From: Porticoccaceae bacterium UBA1989
Lineage (GTDB): Bacteria > Pseudomonadota > Gammaproteobacteria > Pseudomonadales > Porticoccaceae
Length of the DNA: 9,959 bases
Assembly (NCBI GenBank): GCA_002335945.1
Contig: DDDD01000178.1
Coordinates: forward strand, 1-9,959
Direction of reading: 5' to 3'
The position numbers and the translations under genes were made by a program. Positions within the stretch are counted from its first letter, which is position 1, and each line of letters opens with the position of its first letter. The notes below the pieces were generated by a model. The model searched no databases. It saw only the letters and a list, made by a program, of their open reading frames with translations, and was not told the origin of the DNA. This document shows positions 5,935 through 9,959 of the stretch, piece by piece.

Positions 5935-6639
5935 TTACCCCTCAATTTTCCAATCAAATTTCTGATCAGATTGTGCCTCTTTCATCCAAGTGTATCTCAA
6001 CGTAATTCTTACCTGCTCAGGCTCAAAGCCTTCAGGCAGCTGTATAATTCCCTGATTAATCGAGAAGTATTTAAACTCAAGTTTAATCGGTAAATTTTTG
6101 ACCTGATCATCCAGCGCATCAACACTCAGACTAACCGCTTCACCATCCTGCATGCCAAGTATCCACATATCGGAGTAGACACTCAGGGTTTGCATTTTTA
6201 CTGTTTTCTGGCGTGCGACCCAACGATACTTAAACCGTCCGTCATCCATTGCCACCAGATTCAAGTCACTCACAGACAACCCTTTAGGCTGGTTGTTGTC
6301 CTGCAATAGGTCTTGATAGAGCTTCAACTCTTCGCCACGCCGATAGATCTGGCGCTGCAATACAATCATTTCTTGCCGGGTATTCTCCAGCGCAACAGCA
6401 TCTACTTCCGCACTAAGCTTGATAAGGCCCAGATTGCGATTACTCTCTAATACCTGCGATTCAAGGTCTACTGTTCTGGTTTCCAGCTGCACTTTCTCGA
6501 TCATTTCCCTATCGAAGACTTTGCTGCCCCAGTACCGCCCTAAAAACAGCGCCGCAATAATAATAACCAGAATTGCTCCCAGCACCCAGTACGCCTGTCC
6601 TGGCCTGTAGGTAATAACAATCGGCTTGCGCTCTTCCAT
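5935..6639 (-). CDS. Inner-membrane coiled-coil protein, DUF6776-like
   Basis: The function of this 234-aa protein is not established. A 16-residue basic N-terminus is followed by one strong transmembrane helix (about 17-34, WVLGAILVIIIAALFLG). Next comes a charged heptad-like helical region (about 44-113), predicted coiled coil. A mainly beta C-terminal domain (about 120-234) contains SDLNLVAMDDGRFKYRWVA and EFKYFSINQGIIQLPEGFEP. The predicted topology puts the coiled coil and C-domain in the periplasm. The family assignment to DUF6776 is from memory of proteins in this neighbourhood. The start ATG overlaps the argC stop as TGATG, and the bactofilin start follows 3 nt after its own stop. The linkage suggests it works with the bactofilin, perhaps as a membrane partner; that is inference. 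Confidence 0.8.
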   Translation of the reverse strand: MEERKPIVITYRPGQAYWVLGAILVIIIAALFLGRYWGSKVFDREMIEKVQLETRTVDLESQVLESNRNLGLIKLSAEVDAVALENTRQEMIVLQRQIYRRGEELKLYQDLLQDNNQPKGLSVSDLNLVAMDDGRFKYRWVARQKTVKMQTLSVYSDMWILGMQDGEAVSLSVDALDDQVKNLPIKLEFKYFSINQGIIQLPEGFEPEQVRITLRYTWMKEAQSDQKFDWKIEG

Positions 6640-7670
6640 CAGGGCATTAATCCTGGCAGTTGCAGACCGGCCATCTCGGGCAGATCAAACATAAGATTCA
6701 TGCACTGTATGGCCTGGCCTGAAGCGCCCTTGGTGAGGTTATCCTCAACCACTAGCACCACGACTTTTTTACCACCGCCTGGGCGATGCACCGCAATGCG
6801 ACAAAAATTGGAACCGCGCACAGTGCGGGTTTCAGGATGACTGCCCGCGGGCAATACATCAACAAAGGGCTCATCGGCATAACGCTGTTCAAACAACGCC
6901 TGCACATCAACCTCTGTATCTATTAAGTTGGTATAGATAGTGGAATGAATTCCTCTATTTATCGGGAGCAAATGAGGCACAAACGTGAGGCTTACCGCGG
7001 TTCCCGCAATATCTGTCAGGCCCTGTTCAATCTCTGGTAAATGCCTGTGGCCCGATGCCCCATAGGCCTTAAAGCTGTCACTTACCTCTGACAGTAAATT
7101 GGCCACACTGGCCTGCCTGCCTGCGCCACTGACCCCAGAGGCTGAATTGGCAATCAGGTCATTCACATCAATACAGCCCGCTTCCAACAATGGCATCAAA
7201 CCAAGCTGGACGCTGGTTGGGTAGCAACCTGGGCAAGCCACTAAATCGGCTGCTGCAATTGCCTCGCGATTGAACTCGGGGAGGCCATACACCGCCTTGG
7301 CCACTAATTCTGGCGCGGCATGACTCTGGCCATACCACTGCTCCCAAAGCGCAATATCTCTAATTCGAAAATCGGCGGATAGATCAATTACTTTAGCGCC
7401 TGAAGCAAGAATCGCCGGAACCGTACTCTGGGCGACACCATGAGGCGTCGCAAAAAACACCACATCGCACTGGCCAAGCTGATCCATATCGGGCTCAGAA
7501 AAAGGTAGGTCGACGATGCCTCTAAGGTTGGGGTACAGCTGTGAAACGGGAATGCCCTTTTCGCTGCGAGAGGTAATAGTCACCAGATCAGCATTGGGAT
7601 GCCCAGCCAACAGTCGCAGAAGTTCTGCCCCTGTGTAGCCTGTTCCGCCTACTATGCCAATTTTAATCAC
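6639..7670 (-). CDS. argC: N-acetyl-gamma-glutamyl-phosphate reductase
   Basis: ArgC reduces N-acetylglutamyl-5-phosphate to the semialdehyde with NADPH in arginine synthesis. From the GTG at 7670 the protein is 343 aa, the usual bacterial length. It begins IKIGIVGGTGYTGAELLRLL, with the Rossmann dinucleotide motif at residues 5-14. The catalytic cysteine is Cys149 in ACPGCYPTS. Other family blocks are FFATPHGVAQ, DLSADFR, GVSGAGR, GHRHLPEIEQ, FVPHLLPINRGI and VRGSNFCRI. An open frame continues upstream to an ATG at 7787, but the extra 39 residues do not look like ArgC. The GTG has GGGAGG five bases upstream, so it is preferred. Its TGA stop overlaps the next gene's ATG, making it the first gene of the minus-strand operon. 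Confidence 0.96.
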   Translation of the reverse strand: MIKIGIVGGTGYTGAELLRLLAGHPNADLVTITSRSEKGIPVSQLYPNLRGIVDLPFSEPDMDQLGQCDVVFFATPHGVAQSTVPAILASGAKVIDLSADFRIRDIALWEQWYGQSHAAPELVAKAVYGLPEFNREAIAAADLVACPGCYPTSVQLGLMPLLEAGCIDVNDLIANSASGVSGAGRQASVANLLSEVSDSFKAYGASGHRHLPEIEQGLTDIAGTAVSLTFVPHLLPINRGIHSTIYTNLIDTEVDVQALFEQRYADEPFVDVLPAGSHPETRTVRGSNFCRIAVHRPGGGKKVVVLVVEDNLTKGASGQAIQCMNLMFDLPEMAGLQLPGLMP

Positions 7671-7790
7671 CTGTGCCTCCCTTTTGAATATCCAGATACG
7701 TTTAAGGCGCTTATAATACCCGAAACTATTACAGCCAGATACGCTATCCACAACAGTATCGGTACTTCCAAGGGTTAAACGAGGCATTAA
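7671..7790. promoter_or_regulatory. Divergent argC/hemJ intergenic region with direct repeats
   Basis: The 120 bp between the true argC start and hemJ must hold promoters for both directions. At 7711-7720 the sequence TTATAATACC offers a -10-like TATAAT on the plus strand (7712-7717) and TATTAT on the minus strand (7718-7713), but no good -35 box pairs with either. The 9-mer CCAGATACG occurs at 7692-7700 and 7735-7743, flanking this A/T block, 43 bp apart start to start. No E. coli-type ARG box was recognised. Promoter positions are uncertain. Confidence 0.35.
7676..7681 (-). promoter_or_regulatory. Ribosome binding site fixing the argC GTG start
   Basis: GGGAGG on the minus strand, five bases before GTG at 7670-7668, is a near-perfect Shine-Dalgarno. 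It sets the argC start inside a longer open frame that would otherwise be called from an ATG at 7787, where no comparable site is present. Confidence 0.85.
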
Positions 7791-8216
7791 ATGTATAAAT
7801 GGGTTCTAGCCTTTCATGTTATTTCAGTCATCTGCTGGTTTGCGGCGTTATTCTATCTGCCAAGACTATTTGTCTACCACGCCATGTCTGAAGATCACAT
7901 CAGTATCGAGCGATTTAAAGTGATGCAGCGCAAACTGTATCGCGGCATTGCCAACCCCTCAATGATTGCCACAGTCGTGCTTGGTGTATGGCTGGTCTCT
8001 ATGGCGCCAGAAGCTTATCTGCCGCAGACATGGTTTCAGATTAAAGCAGCATTAGTAGTAGCATTGATTGGCTATCACTATCTGTGTCTTGGCCATATGA
8101 AGAAACTCGCCAACGACACCAGCGACAAATCCCATGTTTACTTTCGACTATTCAATGAGGTGCCAGTGGTATTCCTGGTGGCAATTGTCATATTGGTTAT
8201 TGTTCAGCCCTTTTAA
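7791..8216 (+). CDS. hemJ: Protoporphyrinogen IX oxidase HemJ
   Basis: HemJ is an integral membrane protein that oxidises protoporphyrinogen IX to protoporphyrin IX, the penultimate step of heme synthesis. The 141-aa sequence has the family layout of about four transmembrane helices (roughly 4-24, 55-72, 81-101, 123-140). It shows the signatures YLPRLFVYH (22-30), RFKVMQRKLYR (41-51), NPSMIATVVLG, WFQIKAALVV, GYHYLC and FNEVPVVFLVAIVILV. His9 in the first helix and Lys85 in the third match conserved residues reported as important in the family. GAGG six bases before the ATG supports the start. It lies 82 bp upstream of hemL in the same direction, and hemB follows, so the context agrees with heme synthesis. 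Confidence 0.94.
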   Translation: MYKWVLAFHVISVICWFAALFYLPRLFVYHAMSEDHISIERFKVMQRKLYRGIANPSMIATVVLGVWLVSMAPEAYLPQTWFQIKAALVVALIGYHYLCLGHMKKLANDTSDKSHVYFRLFNEVPVVFLVAIVILVIVQPF

Positions 8217-8298
8217 TCCGGCCACAAACAGCCCCCGTATCTTTGGTCCAATAGAGCATTAGCTTTATCGACCAGCAACACTTAATCAGGACATTTTA

Positions 8299-9591
8299 AT
8301 GACAGATTCAAACCTTCGCTCTCAAGAACTTTTTAAGGCCGCGCAGAAACATATTCCCGGAGGCGTTAACTCCCCCGTCCGTGCCTTTGGCGCAGTGGGC
8401 GGCACGCCGCTATTTTTTGACCGTGCCAGCGGGCCCTATATGTTTGATGCGGATGGCAAACGTTACATCGACTACGTGCTTTCATGGGGGCCAATGCTGC
8501 TTGGTCATGGCCACAAAGATGTATTAGACGCTATTCGCACTCAGCTAGAAAAAGCCATGACCTTTGGTACGCCCACAGAGCTCGAGATTCAGCTGGCTGA
8601 CAAGATTTGCTCTATTGTCCCTGGCATGGAGATGATCCGCATGGTCAACTCCGGCACCGAAGCGACCATGAGCGCAATCCGTCTTGCCCGTGGCTATACC
8701 GGACGAGATAAAATCATCAAGTTTGAAGGCTGCTACCACGGCCATTCTGACTCACTGTTGGTTAAAGCAGGATCTGGCGCCCTAACACTTGGCGTGCCCA
8801 GCTCGCCTGGTGTCCCTAAATGTCTGGCGGACCATACAGTAACGCTTTCATACAACGACATCGATCAGGTGAAACAGGCCTTTGCTGAAATTGGCGATCA
8901 GGTCGCCTGTGTCATTGTTGAGCCAGTGGTTGGCAACATGAACTGCGTACCACCGATTCCAGGATTTTTAGAAGCCCTGCGGGAATGCTGTACAGCCAGC
9001 GGTGCGCTATTAATTATCGATGAGGTTATGACTGGCTTTCGCATCAGCCAGCAGGGTGCCATTGGTTACTACGGCATTGATGCCGACCTTATTTGTTTGG
9101 GCAAAGTTATTGGCGGTGGTATGCCGGTGGGTGCCTTTGGTGGCAAGCGGGAAATTATGGAGCATATTGCACCACTTGGGCCTGTCTATCAGGCGGGCAC
9201 ATTGTCGGGTAATCCCGTCGCCATGGCCTCAGGCCTGGCCACCCTCAACTTAATTTCACAGCCGGGCTTCCTCGAACCGGTCTCTGCGCGCACCACCAGG
9301 TTGGTTGAAGGACTCTGTGAACGTGCCGCTGCCGCTGGCATACCATTAACCAGCAATCACGTGGGCACCATGTGGGGAATCTTTTTTAGTGAAGAAGAAA
9401 AAATCATTAACTACTCACAGGTAATGAAGTGCGACACCGAACGCTTTGGTAAATTTTTCCATGGCATGTTGAAAGAGGGTGTGTATTTGGCACCGGCTTC
9501 TTTTGAAGCTGGGTTTATGTCCGCAGCTCATAGCGACCAAGATATTCAGGATACGCTGGATGCTGCAGAGCGGGTTTTTGCAATACTATAA
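8299..9591 (+). CDS. hemL: Glutamate-1-semialdehyde 2,1-aminomutase
   Basis: HemL converts glutamate-1-semialdehyde to 5-aminolevulinate, completing the C5 route to tetrapyrroles in the cytoplasm. The 430-aa protein has the usual length and all class-III aminotransferase features. These are PGGVNSPVRAF near the start, NSGTEATMSAIRLAR (117-131), YHGHSD (146-151), DEVMTGFR (241-248, Asp241 contacting the PLP ring nitrogen), the PLP lysine Lys269 in CLGKVIGGGMPVGAFGG, and YQAGTLSGNP (298-307). AGGA seven bases before the ATG supports the start. An 82-bp gap separates it from hemJ; no convincing promoter was seen there, so cotranscription with hemJ is plausible. The protein is complete. Confidence 0.98.
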   Translation: MTDSNLRSQELFKAAQKHIPGGVNSPVRAFGAVGGTPLFFDRASGPYMFDADGKRYIDYVLSWGPMLLGHGHKDVLDAIRTQLEKAMTFGTPTELEIQLADKICSIVPGMEMIRMVNSGTEATMSAIRLARGYTGRDKIIKFEGCYHGHSDSLLVKAGSGALTLGVPSSPGVPKCLADHTVTLSYNDIDQVKQAFAEIGDQVACVIVEPVVGNMNCVPPIPGFLEALRECCTASGALLIIDEVMTGFRISQQGAIGYYGIDADLICLGKVIGGGMPVGAFGGKREIMEHIAPLGPVYQAGTLSGNPVAMASGLATLNLISQPGFLEPVSARTTRLVEGLCERAAAAGIPLTSNHVGTMWGIFFSEEEKIINYSQVMKCDTERFGKFFHGMLKEGVYLAPASFEAGFMSAAHSDQDIQDTLDAAERVFAIL

Positions 9592-9602
9592 TCCTGAGCA
9601 GT

Positions 9603-9629
9603 TGAGGCTGAGCTATTAAGCCAGCCTCA
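9603..9629 (+). terminator. Hairpin between hemL and hemB, possible weak terminator
   Basis: An 8-bp perfect stem, TGAGGCTG (9603-9610) with CAGCCTCA (9622-9629), continues after a bulged A into a GCT/AGC pair closing an ATTA loop. It begins 11 bp after the hemL stop. The following bases, TAAATTGT, are not a T-run, so it is a weak intrinsic terminator at best. It may instead protect the hemL mRNA 3' end. Confidence 0.4.
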
Positions 9630-9676
9630 TAAATTGTAGAATCACCCACTGGCAGACACTTTAAATCGGAATACCT

Positions 9677-9959
9677 ATGAGCTTTTCAACAAGTCGGGCG
9701 CCCTACCCCTATACCCGCATGCGCCGCAACCGCGCCACCCCTTTTTCTCGTCGCCTAACGAGAGAAAATGCGCTGTCTGTCAACGACCTTATCCTGCCGC
9801 TATTTGTGATCGAAGGAACAGGACAGTCCGAAGCTGTGGCATCAATGCCCGGCGTTAATCGTCTGTCCATCGATCTACTAGTCGAAGAGGCCATTGAAAT
9901 AGCCGCCCTCGGTATTCCCGCCATTGCACTTTTCCCTGTGGTCCCCGAGGAGAAGAAAT
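9677..9959 (+). CDS. hemB: Delta-aminolevulinate dehydratase (porphobilinogen synthase), N-terminal part
   Basis: HemB condenses two 5-aminolevulinate molecules to porphobilinogen, the step directly after HemL. The frame is open from ATG 9677 to the window edge (94 codons plus one base), so the gene is cut by the window and not broken. The translation begins MSFSTSRAPYPYTRMRRNRA and closely follows Pseudomonas HemB. Conserved blocks include FSRRLTRENALSVNDLILPL, SMPGVNRLSIDLL, ALGIPAIALFPV and EEKK. The metal-site and active-site lysine regions lie beyond the window. GGA six bases before the ATG is a weak ribosome binding site. It lies 85 bp after hemL. Confidence 0.95.
   Translation, partial: MSFSTSRAPYPYTRMRRNRATPFSRRLTRENALSVNDLILPLFVIEGTGQSEAVASMPGVNRLSIDLLVEEAIEIAALGIPAIALFPVVPEEKK

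Noticed and set aside
9709..9924. 71-aa minus-strand frame at the right end
   Set aside because: It is the antisense shadow of hemB, whose plus-strand frame is unmistakable but runs off the window.
1..9959. Mobile element, CRISPR, toxin-antitoxin or defence system
   Set aside because: No transposase, integrase, terminal repeats, spaced repeats or defence-family proteins were found. The genes are a continuous set of housekeeping functions.

Overview
The window reads as a chromosomal housekeeping locus of a gammaproteobacterium. The 16S rRNA 5' end, the protein sequences and the gene order (rrn, tyrS, M23 peptidase, anmK, erpA, bactofilin, coiled-coil protein, argC, hemJ) resemble Pseudomonas and related Pseudomonadales/Cellvibrionales-type marine bacteria. 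Genus cannot be fixed from the sequence alone. No phage, insertion sequence, CRISPR array, toxin-antitoxin or defence module is visible.

Left end (1-610, all minus strand): the first 65 bases are the 5' end of a 16S rRNA gene. Its leader carries boxB, boxA and boxC antitermination-like elements and several hairpins. Upstream lie three promoters, each TTGACA-16 bp-TAGAAT with a GC-rich discriminator, spaced 112-113 bp apart. They look like a diverged tandem duplication. tyrS (611-1918, minus) lies just upstream and is transcribed toward the rRNA operon.

Centre-left (1919-4592, plus strand): after a divergent promoter region comes an envelope pair, an OapA/MepM-like M23 peptidoglycan endopeptidase and anmK (anhydro-MurNAc kinase, GTG start). 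They overlap by 11 nt, so a wall hydrolase is tied to a wall-recycling enzyme.

Centre-right (4606-7670, minus strand): a tight operon runs argC, a DUF6776-like membrane coiled-coil protein, a bactofilin, erpA and an exported DsrE-like protein. argC stop and the next start overlap as TGATG, and later gaps are 3, 24 and 15 nt. It mixes arginine synthesis, a cytoskeletal polymer with a probable membrane partner, Fe-S delivery and an exported single-cysteine protein.

Right end (7791-9959, plus strand): a heme synthesis cluster, hemJ, hemL and the first 94 codons of hemB. It diverges from argC across a 120-bp intergenic region.

Every protein-coding gene here belongs to a recognisable family. The points of greatest interest are the triplicated rRNA promoter, the DUF6776-bactofilin pair near an M23 peptidase, and the exported DsrE-like protein next to erpA.
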